Part shown: positions 50,853 to 62,553 of the stretch, one piece after another
How the letters are laid out: each line of letters opens with the position of its first letter
Numbering within the stretch: the stretch's first letter is position 1
Source: Streptomyces sulfonofaciens
GTDB taxonomy: Bacteria > Actinomycetota > Actinomycetes > Streptomycetales > Streptomycetaceae
Direction of reading: 5' to 3'
Length of the DNA: 64,000 bases
NCBI RefSeq assembly: GCF_014656295.1
Contig: NZ_BNCD01000005.1
Location: forward strand, 310,001 to 374,000
Notes under the pieces: generated by a model
What the model was told of the DNA's origin: nothing
What the model saw: only the letters and a program-made list of their open reading frames with translations
The model's database searches: none
Made by a program: the position numbers and the translations under genes

Positions 50853-53618
50853 GTGGGGCACTTGAGCCCGCGTACATCGCGCAGGGCGCGAGCCGCGCGC
50901 ACAGAGCGTGCAGCGCAGAGATCGCACGCCTTCCGGCCGCTGAGCCTGAGGCGGCGGGTGTGGATCACGATCGGAGCCGTCGTGCTGGGGGGCGCGGGCA
51001 CGGCGATCCACGCCATGGCGGGGACCGTGGAGGAGCACCCGCAGGGGGCCGCGGCACGGCGGCCCTCGGTGCACAGCCTGGCGTTGCACAGCGCGGGCGC
51101 GCACCGCAGGGAACTGCCGCAGAAGAGCACCGGCCGCTTCAGTGCGGTCATGCTGACCTGGGACGACGCGAAGGCCCCGCTGCACGGCACCGCGGAGGTG
51201 CGCTACCGCAAGGCGGCGTCAGGGACCTGGTCCGGGTGGCAGCACCTGCCCGACGACCCGTTCTCCGCGGACGGCGAGGAGGCCGCGCGGGCCGCACAGC
51301 GAGGCGGTACCGCCTCGCTGTGGACGGACGACGCCGACGGCGTGCAGGTTCGGGTGGTCGGCGACGACGGCTCGACCGCGCCGCTGCCGTCCGGGATGGA
51401 CGTCGAACTGCTCGACCCCGGCACCGACCCGAAGGGCTCGGCACACGGCCCCGACGCCTCGCCGGGCATGCGGGCCGCCGCCTACGCCGCGGACACGGCG
51501 CCCTCGCCCACGGACACGTCCCCCGCCCCGCCGCCCGCGGACACGCCGACGCCGTCCCCCTCGGACCCGGCGCCCACGGAGAGCGCGCCCGGTGATCCGG
51601 CGGGCCCGTCCCCGTCCGGGACGGCGACCGACCCGGCCTCCCCGACGCCCGCGCCGTCCGACACGCCGCCCGCGCCGCTGCCGTCCACCGTGGTGAAGCC
51701 GCCCATCATCACCCAGGCCCAGTGGGGCGCCTCCACCGACTACGACGGCACCCCGTCGTACGGCACGGAGATCAAGGCCGCGGTCATCCACCACACCGGT
51801 GTCGACTCCGACAACACCGTCTCCTGCGCCGACTCCCGGGCCCGGATGCGCACCATCCAGCAGGAGCACTTCGCCCGCGGCTACTACGACATCGGCTACA
51901 ACTTCGTCGTCGACCGGTGCGGGCAGATCTTCGAGGGCCGCAGCGGCGGCATGGACCTGCCCGTGGTCGGGGCCCATGACGTGGGCTTCAACACCAACAC
52001 CGTCGGCATCTCGTACATCGGCAACTTCGAGAGCGCGCAACCGACGCGGGCCGGCCTGCGGGCCATCGCCCGTGTGGTGGCGTGGAAGTTCGGCATGTAC
52101 GGCATCGACCCGACCGGCAAGGTGACGCTGGTGTCCGGCAGTCCCAAGGGCCAGGACGGCAACCTGGTCGACAAGGGCCAGTCGATCACCCTGCCGCGGG
52201 TCTTCGGGCACCGGGACACCAACGCCACCGCCTGCCCGGGCGCGCACCTCTACCCGAAGCTGCCCACCATCGCGAAACTGGCCGCGCTGCCCGGTGTCTC
52301 GGCCGCCCTGCCCACCGCGGACGCCAATCGCGACGGCCTGACGGACCTGGTCACCGGCACCCCCGCCACATCGTCCGGCGGCGGCTCCGTGACCGTGGTG
52401 CCCGGCGGTGCGAACGGGCCCGTGCCCGCCGCCAGGCGCGTCATCGACCAGGCGAGCGGCGGTGTGCCCGGCTCCCAGGAGGCCGGTGACCACTTCGGTG
52501 CGGCCACGGCCTGGGGCGACGTCAACGGCGACGGGGCCGCCGACCTGGCCGTGGGCGTGCCCGGCGAGGACGACACCTCCGGGCACGCCGACCGGGGTGC
52601 GGTCACCGTCCTGTACGGGCCCGGCCTCGACTCCGGCGACTCGTGGACCACGAGCGGTGTGACGCAGACGGGCGCGGGGCTCGGCTCGGCCGTGGCGGTC
52701 GGTGACTTCGACGCCGACGGCAGGGCGGACGTGTTCGCGGCGGGCACCGGCTCGGGCGGCAGTTGGAACGTCCGCGCGGCCGACGGCACCTCCCGGTACG
52801 GCACCCTGTCGTCCACCGGAACGCTTACCCACGAGGACGCCACGAGCGGCGACTTCGACCGCGACGGCTACCAGGACGTGGCCCTCACCTACCTGGACGC
52901 GTCGGGCACCGGGCACCTGGTCTGGTTCAGGGGCTCCGCGGCCGGCCTGGTGCAGGCCGGCGCCCTCGGGGTGCCGGGCGGCCGGTCCGTGGCGGCCGGG
53001 GACATCAACGGCAACGGCTTCGACGACCTCGTCGTGGGCCAGCCGTACACCGCCGAGTCCGGCGCCCACTCGGGCGGCCAGATCACCGTGCTTCCCGACT
53101 CGGCGACCGGTCCGGCCGCCACCGGCGCGAGGACGGTCCACCAGGACACCTCCGGGGTGCCGGGCTCCGCGGAGGCCGGTGACGCCATGGGCGCCTCGGT
53201 CGCGGTCGGCGACGTGGACCTGGACGGCTACGCCGACGTGCTGACGGGCCTGCCGGGCGAGGACATCACCCGGGACGGCGCCGCCCGCACGGACGCCGGG
53301 TCGACCGTGCTGCTGAAGGGCACCGCGTCCGGTGTGACCGGCACCGGCGCCCAGGCCCTCACCCAGGACACCGCGGGCATGCCGGGAGTGAGCGAGAGCG
53401 GCGACCACCACGGCTCCTCCGTGCTGCTCGCGGACCTGTCGGGGTACGGCCGCACCGACCTGGCCATCGGCGCCGAGGGCGAGGACGCCGGCAACGGCGT
53501 GGTCGCCGCCCTGGGCAGCGGCAGCGCCGGCATCGACGTCGCCGGTGCCGACCTGATGGGCCGCGGCACGCTGGGCGCCCCCGCGGGCGCCCACCTGGGC
53601 CAGACACTGGCCCCCTAG
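50853..53618 (+). CDS. N-acetylmuramoyl-L-alanine amidase (PGRP domain) with FG-GAP repeats
   Basis: A 921-residue secreted wall hydrolase. After an Arg-rich N terminus and one hydrophobic segment (WITIGAVVLGGAGTA) comes a Pro/Ser/Thr/Asp linker (about 210-275). The amidase_2/PGRP domain has zinc ligands in AAVIHHTGVD and GHRDTNATACPG. The C-terminal half contains about six FG-GAP-like repeats (DANRDGLTDLVTG, DVNGDGAADLAVGVPGEDD and similar), which form an integrin-like propeller with Ca2+-binding loops. It likely cleaves the amide bond of peptidoglycan stem peptides. The start could be GTG 50853 or TTG 50862. Confidence 0.9.
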   Translation: MGHLSPRTSRRARAARTERAAQRSHAFRPLSLRRRVWITIGAVVLGGAGTAIHAMAGTVEEHPQGAAARRPSVHSLALHSAGAHRRELPQKSTGRFSAVMLTWDDAKAPLHGTAEVRYRKAASGTWSGWQHLPDDPFSADGEEAARAAQRGGTASLWTDDADGVQVRVVGDDGSTAPLPSGMDVELLDPGTDPKGSAHGPDASPGMRAAAYAADTAPSPTDTSPAPPPADTPTPSPSDPAPTESAPGDPAGPSPSGTATDPASPTPAPSDTPPAPLPSTVVKPPIITQAQWGASTDYDGTPSYGTEIKAAVIHHTGVDSDNTVSCADSRARMRTIQQEHFARGYYDIGYNFVVDRCGQIFEGRSGGMDLPVVGAHDVGFNTNTVGISYIGNFESAQPTRAGLRAIARVVAWKFGMYGIDPTGKVTLVSGSPKGQDGNLVDKGQSITLPRVFGHRDTNATACPGAHLYPKLPTIAKLAALPGVSAALPTADANRDGLTDLVTGTPATSSGGGSVTVVPGGANGPVPAARRVIDQASGGVPGSQEAGDHFGAATAWGDVNGDGAADLAVGVPGEDDTSGHADRGAVTVLYGPGLDSGDSWTTSGVTQTGAGLGSAVAVGDFDADGRADVFAAGTGSGGSWNVRAADGTSRYGTLSSTGTLTHEDATSGDFDRDGYQDVALTYLDASGTGHLVWFRGSAAGLVQAGALGVPGGRSVAAGDINGNGFDDLVVGQPYTAESGAHSGGQITVLPDSATGPAATGARTVHQDTSGVPGSAEAGDAMGASVAVGDVDLDGYADVLTGLPGEDITRDGAARTDAGSTVLLKGTASGVTGTGAQALTQDTAGMPGVSESGDHHGSSVLLADLSGYGRTDLAIGAEGEDAGNGVVAALGSGSAGIDVAGADLMGRGTLGAPAGAHLGQTLAP

Positions 53619-53646
53619 CGACACCGGGGCCGGTGCCCCGCACGGT

Positions 53647-53694
53647 GGCGGCCGTCGGCCGGGGCCTCGCACGAGGCCCGGGCCGACGGCCGCC
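53647..53694 (+). terminator. strong hairpin after the amidase gene
   Basis: GGCGGCCGTCGGCC (53647-53660) pairs exactly with GGCCGACGGCCGCC (53681-53694), and the inner GGGCCTC/GAGGCCC continue the stem. Confidence 0.85.
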
Positions 53695-53999
53695 GGCTTC
53701 GGCCGTCGCCCCCTGTCGCCCCTGTCGCCCCTGTCGCCTCCGGCCGGCGCACCGCCATGGCCCGTACGCCTCCCAACAGCCGGGCGTGGGCGCAACACCG
53801 GGCGGTGACAGGGCCTTGACCTGGGGCGATGGGCTCCGTGCTGAGGAGTGGCGGGTTGGCAACGGTCCCCAACGTTGCCGGTTGGCCGATTGCCTGGCGC
53901 AACACCTTCGTCCCGTTCCATCCTGTGGCTCACCTTCTGGCGAACCCACTCGGGGTGTGCCGGCCCGGCCGTGTGCCGCCGGGCGGCGAAAGGGGAACG
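53695..53999. other. intergenic region
   Basis: About 300 bases after the terminator. Tandem CCCTGTCGC units occur at 53710-53735; the remainder presumably holds the promoter of the small membrane protein gene. Nothing else recognised. Confidence 0.4.
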
Positions 54000-54245
54000 A
54001 TGGACCGTTCACTGCTGTCGACCAGGGCGGCACTGGTGTGCCTGCTCGCCGTGCTGGTCGGCCTGGGGGCCGGCCTGCTGTCGGTGTGTGCGGGGGACGC
54101 TCCCGCACGCGGTGTGCTCTGCGGACTGGCCGCCGCGGGAGCGGCCGTGCCGGTCTTCAACCAGGCCATCACGCCGGAGGCCGGGAGCCGGGGGCGCACC
54201 GCGGGCCGCCCCTCGCAGGCCCGGAGGGGGGACGGCCGTGGGTGA
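54000..54245 (+). CDS. small membrane protein of unknown function
   Basis: An 81-residue protein with two hydrophobic segments (ALVCLLAVLVGLGAGLLSV and GVLCGLAAAGAAVPVF) and an Arg/Gly-rich tail. AAAGGGGAACG precedes the ATG. Its last 8 bases overlap the start of the HTH-receiver gene, so the two are translationally coupled and may act together. No family recognised. Confidence 0.65.
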   Translation: MDRSLLSTRAALVCLLAVLVGLGAGLLSVCAGDAPARGVLCGLAAAGAAVPVFNQAITPEAGSRGRTAGRPSQARRGDGRG

Positions 54246-55329
54246 ACTGCGACCGCTGGGCCAGGACCTGACACCGCAGTCCCGGGCCCTGGCGACGGCG
54301 CTGCGCGAACTCTTCGAGGGCCTCGGTGTGTCGGTGCGCAGGTACGCGGCCCGGCGGGTCCGGGACGCCGGCACCTTCTCCCGCTACCTCAACGGCTCCC
54401 GCGTCCCGCCCTGGGAGGTAGTCATGGACCTGTTCACCGATGTCGCCGAGCACCGCGGGGTGGCCGCCACGCCGGATGCCCTCGAACTCGTACGGAAACT
54501 GCACCGGGCGGCCGTGGAGACCGGCGCCTCCCCCAAGCACGCGGTGGAGATCCTGGAACAGCAGCTCGCCGAGGCCGACCGCCTCTCGCGCCGCTCCACC
54601 GCCCGCGGCGACGCCCTGGGCGACGCCCTGCTCGACCGCAAGCACCGCATCGCCGACCTGGAGGTGCGGCTGAGCCAACTGGAGGCGGAGTGGAGCGCGG
54701 AACGCGAACGGGCCGACCGCCTTGCGGCGGCCAACCCCGACGTCTGCGAACTGCTGCGTGAGCGCGACACGCTGCGGGACGAGGTGGCCCGCCTGTGCGC
54801 CGAACTGCACGCGGCCCGCAGGCTGTGCACCGAGGCAGAGGCGCGGTGCGCGCTGCTGGAGCGCCAGCTCGAGGCCGTCGAAGGCGCCCAGCAGTCCTCC
54901 ACCACCCTGTCGACGGCACCGCTGCCCGCCCTGCCCAAGGTTCTGATCGTGGACGACCAGCCCGACAACCTGCTTGCCATGACCGCGGTCCTGGCCACGC
55001 TGGAGCAGGAGCTCGTCGCGGTCTCGTCCGGCCAGCAGGCACTCAAGGCCCTGCTCGACCACGATGACGTCGCCGTGATCATCATGGACGTGCAGATGCC
55101 CGACATGGACGGCTACGAGACCGCCGCCCACATCAAACGCAGGCCGCGCAACCGGCATGTGCCGATCATCTTCCTCACCGCCATGGGCGCCGACCCGGAG
55201 CACTCCGCCCGCGGATACGCGGCCGGTGCCGTCGACTACATCGGCAAGCCGTTCGACCCCTGGGTGCTGCGCGCCAAGGTGGCGGTGTTCACCGGCATCT
55301 ACCTCGAACGGCACCTCGCGGGCCGGTAG
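54238..55329 (+). CDS. HTH-coiled-coil-receiver domain regulator
   Basis: A 363-residue protein with an unusual architecture. Residues about 1-75 form a helix-turn-helix-like region (TFSRYLNGSRVPPWEVVMDL). Residues about 95-220 are a heptad-rich coiled coil. Residues about 235-355 are a response-regulator receiver domain: KVLIVDDQPDNLLAMTAVL, phosphoacceptor Asp in VIIMDVQMPDMDG, Thr/Lys switch in IFLTAMG and YIGKPFDP. The receiver is at the C terminus rather than in front of the output domain. The GTG start follows GGAGGGGG. No histidine kinase is adjacent. Confidence 0.82.
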   Translation: MGELRPLGQDLTPQSRALATALRELFEGLGVSVRRYAARRVRDAGTFSRYLNGSRVPPWEVVMDLFTDVAEHRGVAATPDALELVRKLHRAAVETGASPKHAVEILEQQLAEADRLSRRSTARGDALGDALLDRKHRIADLEVRLSQLEAEWSAERERADRLAAANPDVCELLRERDTLRDEVARLCAELHAARRLCTEAEARCALLERQLEAVEGAQQSSTTLSTAPLPALPKVLIVDDQPDNLLAMTAVLATLEQELVAVSSGQQALKALLDHDDVAVIIMDVQMPDMDGYETAAHIKRRPRNRHVPIIFLTAMGADPEHSARGYAAGAVDYIGKPFDPWVLRAKVAVFTGIYLERHLAGR

Positions 55330-55417
55330 TGGCCCACCCGCCCCGGCCGGCGACCGGACCGGCACCCGCGGGCGAGACAACCGGACGTCGTGTTCCGGCC
55401 GTCTTGGAACGCTAACA

Positions 55418-55437
55418 ACGCAATCGGAACATTGCGT
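55418..55437. promoter_or_regulatory. operator-like inverted repeat upstream of tetR
   Basis: ACGCAAT (55418-55424) and ATTGCGT (55431-55437) form a perfect inverted repeat with a 6-base spacer, 24 bases before the ATG of the TetR-family gene. This is the usual position of an autoregulatory TetR operator. Confidence 0.65.
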
Positions 55438-55461
55438 CCGTTTGGCGGTAGAGTGAGAGGC

Positions 55462-56118
55462 ATGAGCGTCGACGCGGATCGGGTGCCGGGCGAGGGCGGG
55501 ACAGGCACCGGGGCGCGGCGGGCCCTGCGCACCGACGCGCTCGACAACCGCAACCGCATCGTCGAGGTCGCCCGCGAGGCGTTCGCGGCACGCGGGCCGG
55601 ATGTGACGATGCGTGAGATCGCCCGGCGCGCCGGCGTCGGGGTCGCGACGCTCTACCGCCGTTTCCCCACCAGGGAGTCGCTGGTCACCGAGGTGTTCGC
55701 CGAGCAGGTGGCGGCCTGTGTGGCCGCCGTCGACGACGCCCTGGCGGATCCGGACCCCTGGCGCGGGTTCTGCACGGTTGTCGAGAAGGCGTGCGCCATC
55801 CAGACCGTCGACAGGGGTTTCACCGGGGCGTTCCTGTCGGCCGTCCCCGAGGGGGCCGGCTTCGCGGGGGAGCTCGGCCGCAACGCCCGCGGCTTTCGCG
55901 AACTCACCCGGCGCGCCAAGGACAGCGGGGACCTGCGCGCCGACTTCGCACCCGGCGACCTCAGGCTCCTGCTCATGGCCAACGCGGGCGTCGTCGCGAA
56001 CTCCCCTGCCGGGGCACCCGCCCTGTCCAGGCGGCTCGTGGCCCTGCTGCTCCAGTCCCTGCGCGCCCACCCGTCCGACCCGCCCGAGCCCCTGCCGCCG
56101 GTCGGCCCCCCGGGGTAG
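55462..56118 (+). CDS. TetR/AcrR family transcriptional regulator
   Basis: A 218-residue TetR-type repressor. The HTH comprises RIVEVAREAFAARGPDVTMR and GVGVATLYRRFPTRESLV (about residues 31-75); the C-terminal half is the helical effector-binding domain. The ATG at 55462 has GTGAGAGG upstream. A perfect inverted repeat in its promoter suggests autoregulation. It is convergent with katG across a strong terminator, so the regulated gene is not obvious. Confidence 0.9.
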   Translation: MSVDADRVPGEGGTGTGARRALRTDALDNRNRIVEVAREAFAARGPDVTMREIARRAGVGVATLYRRFPTRESLVTEVFAEQVAACVAAVDDALADPDPWRGFCTVVEKACAIQTVDRGFTGAFLSAVPEGAGFAGELGRNARGFRELTRRAKDSGDLRADFAPGDLRLLLMANAGVVANSPAGAPALSRRLVALLLQSLRAHPSDPPEPLPPVGPPG

Positions 56119-56189
56119 GCCGGCCCGCGCAGGCGCCACGACGACCGGCGCCCCCGGACGCAGCGGCCGTCCGGTCGGCGGGACACGCG

Positions 56190-56249
56190 CATCGGGGGCG
56201 AAGGGGCACCCGTGTCGGGGCAGAAGGGGCACCCGCGTCGGGGGAGAAG
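56190..56249. repeat. 23-bp tandem repeat (about 2.6 copies)
   Basis: Near-identical units ending GAAGGGGCACCCG occupy 56190-56212 and 56213-56235, with a partial third copy to 56249, in the space between convergent tetR and katG. Confidence 0.75.
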
Positions 56250-56256
56250 ACGGAGA

Positions 56257-56291
56257 ATCCCGGCGTCGCGCCGGGGCGCCGACGCCGGGAT
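56257..56291. terminator. bidirectional terminator between tetR and katG
   Basis: ATCCCGGCGTCG (56257-56268) pairs exactly with CGACGCCGGGAT (56280-56291). A second GC hairpin (CCGGGCCGG with CCGGCCCGG) follows near 56311-56339. Confidence 0.75.
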
Positions 56292-56350
56292 CGCGGCGGA
56301 CGGACGACGTCCGGGCCGGCCCGTCGCGGACCGGCCCGGAGCCATCATGA

Positions 56351-59100
<2,750 letters not shown>

Positions 59101-59511
59101 ATGAGTGACCTGCTGGAGCGACTGCGAGGGCGCGGCTGGCGGATGACCTCCCAGCGGCGTGTCGTTGCGGAGGTCCTCGACGGCGACCACGTGCACCTCA
59201 CGGCCGACGAGGTGCACGCCCGCGCGACGCAGCGGCTGCCCGAGATCTCCCGTGCGACCGTCTACAACACCCTGGGCGAGCTGGTCTCGCTCGGTGAGGT
59301 CATCGAGGTCTCCACCGACGGCCGTGCCAAGCGCTACGACCCCAACGCGCACCGTCCCCACCAGCACCTGGTGTGCTCCGACTGCGGCACCATCCGCGAC
59401 GTCCACCCGACCGGCGATCCGCTGGCCGACCTCCCCCCGAAGGAACGGTTCGGCTTCGCGGTGTCCCAGGCGGACGTCATCTACCGCGGACTGTGCCCTG
59501 CGTGCGCCTAG
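59101..59511 (+). CDS. Fur-family peroxide/metal-responsive repressor (CatR/PerR-like)
   Basis: A 136-residue Fur-family regulator. The winged helix contains GWRMTSQRRVVAEVL and EISRATVYNTLGELV; the metal-binding half has HPHQHLVCSDCG-type ligands (PHQHLVCSDCG) and a C-terminal CPACA, forming the structural zinc site of two CxxC motifs. Position divergent from katG suggests it represses catalase-peroxidase until oxidised by peroxide. AGGTGAA precedes the ATG. Confidence 0.92.
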   Translation: MSDLLERLRGRGWRMTSQRRVVAEVLDGDHVHLTADEVHARATQRLPEISRATVYNTLGELVSLGEVIEVSTDGRAKRYDPNAHRPHQHLVCSDCGTIRDVHPTGDPLADLPPKERFGFAVSQADVIYRGLCPACA

Positions 59512-59593
59512 GGACTGTTCGAGGTTCGGATCCGGGTGAGGCCGGTGGCGTGTTGGCGGTGGCTGGCAGAACTCGGGCGTTGCGCGTTCTGAC

Positions 59594-59870
59594 GTGGCGG
59601 ATACCGAGTGGGCTCTGATCGAGCCGCACTTGCCGGTGGCGGCAACCGGGCCGTTGCCGCGGCGGGTGCGGGACCATGCCAACGGGGTGGTGCGGCGGTT
59701 TCCCACCGGCAGCGGCTGCTGGCGTGATGTCCCAGAGCCGTACGGGCCTTGGTCAACGCTCTGCTCCCGGTTCAGCTACTGGGCCAGGACCGGGGTGTTC
59801 CAGGGTCTGATGGACGCGTTGATCGCCCAGGCAGCCGCGCGGGGGCAGGTCGCCTGGAGCGCGAGGTGGG
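59594..59870 (+). pseudogene. IS5-type transposase fragment
   Basis: MADTEWALIEPHLPVAATG and GSGCWRDVPEPYGPWSTL, RFSYWARTGVFQGLMDAL match the N-terminal DUF4096 part of IS5-family transposases. The catalytic DDE region is missing; after about 59870 the frame turns into an Arg/Pro-rich shadow. Terminal inverted repeats were not identified. It is a relic of insertion next to the Fur gene. Confidence 0.75.
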
Positions 59871-60024
59871 AAAGAGGTGGCAGCCGCGGATCCGGGCCAA
59901 GGCCAAGGCGGCGTCCACGGGCGGCATGGTCATCGACACCCGCGCCCGCATGGGCCGCACCGCGTCGATCGGATCGACGGACCAGGACGGCATCCGGCAC
60001 CTGACCGTCTCCCTGCCGCGAGGG

Positions 60025-60636
60025 TCAGTTGCCGGAGGCGGCCTGTTCCCGCTTGCGGGCGCGGTAGGCGCGCAGGTTCGCGGCGTTGCCGCAGAACCGT
60101 ACGTCGTGCCAGACGCCGCTGTTGTTGCGTGAACGGTCGTAGAACGCACACGGGCAGCGCTCGTTGCGGCATATCTTCAGTCGCCGCCGCTGGTCGGTCT
60201 GCTGGGCCTGGAGGCATTCGATCAGCGCGAGCGATGCGACCCTCCGCCATCCAGTACCCGACGGTTCTGCCACGACGGTGCCACGCTCGTCGACCTGCAT
60301 CGAAACCGACAGTGCGGGAAAGGCGGCCAGTACCTGCGCGGACATGGCCTCGGCGCCGTCGCTCCCATCGGAGAGAAGCCTGCGGAGAGCCCATCTCAGA
60401 TTCCGCAGCGCCTCGCGGTCACGATCGGTGAGGTCCACAGCAGGAGCGGGCCGACCGGAAGCCGCGCTCCACCGGGCGAGCGCCTCGTTCAGCCACGTCT
60501 GCGCGGTGGTGGGGTCGTCGAGCCAGTCGGCATGGCGCGGCCTGCCGGCGGGCGAGGTGTTGAGCAGGTCCTGGACGAACGCGAGACCGCCGGGAGCAGG
60601 CTCCAAGGCATAGCGCTCCGTGGCCGACCACGTCAT
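60025..60636 (-). CDS. CGNR zinc-finger (ABATE-type) regulator
   Basis: A 203-residue protein of the ABATE/CGNR group. The N-terminal ABATE-like domain begins about FVQDLLNTSP, and the C-terminal CGNR zinc finger reads CRNERCPCAFYDRSRNNS followed by FCGNAANLRAYRARK. Such proteins are putative stress-responsive transcription regulators. AAAGGACA precedes the ATG at 60636. It lies 164 bases downstream of the quinone-oxidoreductase-like gene on the same strand and may regulate it. Confidence 0.88.
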   Translation of the reverse strand: MTWSATERYALEPAPGGLAFVQDLLNTSPAGRPRHADWLDDPTTAQTWLNEALARWSAASGRPAPAVDLTDRDREALRNLRWALRRLLSDGSDGAEAMSAQVLAAFPALSVSMQVDERGTVVAEPSGTGWRRVASLALIECLQAQQTDQRRRLKICRNERCPCAFYDRSRNNSGVWHDVRFCGNAANLRAYRARKREQAASGN

Positions 60637-60800
60637 GGCGTTGTCCTTTCTCCGGGACACGACATCCCCTGGCGTCACGCAGCACCGGCACGGTGTGTCC
60701 GAGGATCCTAACGGGCGCGTCCGCACTGCCGACGTGCCCGTCAGGACCTCCCTTGGCGCTGTGGCATACGCCCCGTGTCACCCTGGTGCGGCGCGCTGGG

Positions 60801-61790
60801 TCACAGAGCGAGCAGGATGCGGCCGAAGGGGCCGCCCTCGGCCAAGAGGCGCTGCGCCTCAAAGGCCTTCTCCAGCGGGAAGACCTGCGCCACCTTCGGG
60901 TGGAGCTCACCCTGTGCGACCAGGTCGAGCAGGGCCGCGTTGGCGGCGTTGACCTGCTCGGGGGTGAACAGGGCGAACCTGAATCCGTGGATGTGGGCGT
61001 TCTTCCATATCAGGTCGGTCACGTTGATCTCGGCACGCACTCCAGCCGCGTAACCGATGCTGACGAGGGTGCCGTCCACGGCCAACGAGCCGAGTGCCTC
61101 CCCGGTGACCGAACCCCCGACGCCGTCCAGCACGACGTCCACGCCCTTGCCGTCGGTCAGCCGCGCCACCCCTTCCCGCAGCGACTCGTGCGTGAGGTCG
61201 ATGACCTCATACCCTGCGGACCGGCCCAGCTCCGCCTTCTCGGTGGTGGTGGCCGTGGTGATGGCCTGCGCCGCGCCCAGGACACGGGCGACCTCCACGC
61301 CGCCCTGACCGACCGCACCGCCGACGCCCGGCGCCAGTACGCTCCGGCCGCCGCGGAAGCCCGCCAACTCGTTCAGCGCCAGGTAAGCGGTCAGGTAACC
61401 GGCGCCGGTGGTCAGCGCGGCGGCGGTCTCGTCGTCGACGCCGTCCGGGACCGGCACCAGATGGGCCGCGTCGACCGCGATGTAGTCGGCCCACGAACCG
61501 TCGGTGCTCACCCCGTACCGCCCTCCGCTCAGCACGACACGGTCACCTGCGGCCAGTCCCGAGGCGCCGGGCTCCTCGACCCGCCCCACACCGAAGCCAC
61601 CCGGCCGGATCGGCAGCGGCTTGTGCAGGGCGGGTGCGAGCTTTCCCGAGCGCACCGTCTCGTCCAGCGGGTTGACCCCGGCCACCGACATCCTGACGAG
61701 CACCTGCCCCTCGGTGGGCACCGGCAGGCCCCTCTCCCGCAACTCCAGTACGTCATAGCTGCCGAACCGGTCGTATTCGATCGCGCGCAT
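60801..61790 (-). CDS. zinc-independent MDR family quinone oxidoreductase
   Basis: A 329-residue medium-chain dehydrogenase/reductase of the NADPH:quinone reductase type. It starts MRAIEYDRFGSYDVLELRE, with GVNPLDETVRSGK, the cofactor loop VLAPGVGGAVGQGGVEVARV and DVVLDGVGG. Zinc-binding cysteines of alcohol dehydrogenases are absent. It reduces quinones or alpha,beta-unsaturated ketones with NADPH. AAGGAACG precedes ATG 61790. Confidence 0.9.
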   Translation of the reverse strand: MRAIEYDRFGSYDVLELRERGLPVPTEGQVLVRMSVAGVNPLDETVRSGKLAPALHKPLPIRPGGFGVGRVEEPGASGLAAGDRVVLSGGRYGVSTDGSWADYIAVDAAHLVPVPDGVDDETAAALTTGAGYLTAYLALNELAGFRGGRSVLAPGVGGAVGQGGVEVARVLGAAQAITTATTTEKAELGRSAGYEVIDLTHESLREGVARLTDGKGVDVVLDGVGGSVTGEALGSLAVDGTLVSIGYAAGVRAEINVTDLIWKNAHIHGFRFALFTPEQVNAANAALLDLVAQGELHPKVAQVFPLEKAFEAQRLLAEGGPFGRILLAL

Positions 61791-61918
61791 GGCTCGTTCC
61801 TTACATCGACCCCGCCTCGGTCGGACGACCGATGGCTTGCGGTGTGAAAGAAGCTTAAGCGTTTTGGCTATGTTCTCCAAGCGGCTGGGTCCGGCTCCGC
61901 CCCGATGCCCGGCGGGCC

Positions 61919-62275
61919 GTGCCGGCGGGCTGGTTGCGCCGTCGTTCGACGGCTCGGGCAGTGGCTCGGCGGTCGCGGATCGTGCTGGAGCGCGCCGAGG
62001 GCCACTCGATCACGGAGGTGTCCCGGCGGCTGCGGATCACTGCGGACACAGTCCGCACCTGGCTGCGGCGCTTCATCGAGCGGGGCCTGGATCCGGCGGG
62101 CGTTCGCGCTCGCGCCGCACCGCTCGCAGACGTTCAAGCTGTCGACCGACCCGCTGTTCATCGACAAGGTCCGTGATGTCGTCGGCCTCTGCCTGGATCC
62201 GCCGGAGAAGGCACTGGTGCTCTGCGTGGACGAGAAGTCGCAGATCCAGGCCCTGGACCACCGGATCTCCGACTC
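61919..62275 (+). pseudogene. IS630-type transposase remnant
   Basis: The first part (61919 to about 62100) encodes an IS630 helix-turn-helix region: [20 protein letters not shown] and [13 protein letters not shown]. The second part, in another frame (about 62107-62275), encodes [19 protein letters not shown] and [16 protein letters not shown], the catalytic core start of IS630. The stretch normally between them and the 3' half are deleted, so the element is dead. Confidence 0.8.
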
Positions 62276-62553
62276 AGGTCACTGGTCCTCTTCGTCTGGG
62301 TCGGGCTGGATCGGGGAGTGCGGTCGGTGCGTGCGGCTGCGAGGCGGAGGAGGGAGTCGGCGCGGAGCGTCGGGGACCGAAGACGCCGCCGCGGATGCGC
62401 GTGCCGGGCCCCGCGAGCCCGGCATGATCCCGACACGGGCCCTGGTGGCGCGGGGCCACGGCGGCGGTGCCGGAGGGATGCGCGGCGCATCCCTCCGGGC
62501 CGGTCGGCCGTCCCGCAGGTGGGAGCGGGCCCCGGAGGCGAGGGCGATCGGGA
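62276..62553. other. spacer with terminator of the LLM gene
   Basis: About 280 bases after the IS630 relic. It contains the hairpin annotated at 62470-62498; no gene is seen. Confidence 0.45.
62470..62498 (-). terminator. hairpin downstream of the luciferase-like monooxygenase gene
   Basis: CCGGAGGGATGCGC (62470-62483) pairs with GCGCATCCCTCCGG (62485-62498). It lies 56 bases beyond the stop codon of the minus-strand monooxygenase gene. Confidence 0.7.

Noticed and set aside
59870..60024. Continuation of the transposase frame after the IS5-type fragment
   Set aside because: The sequence becomes Arg/Pro-rich and lacks the DDE motifs; no second transposase segment could be recognised.
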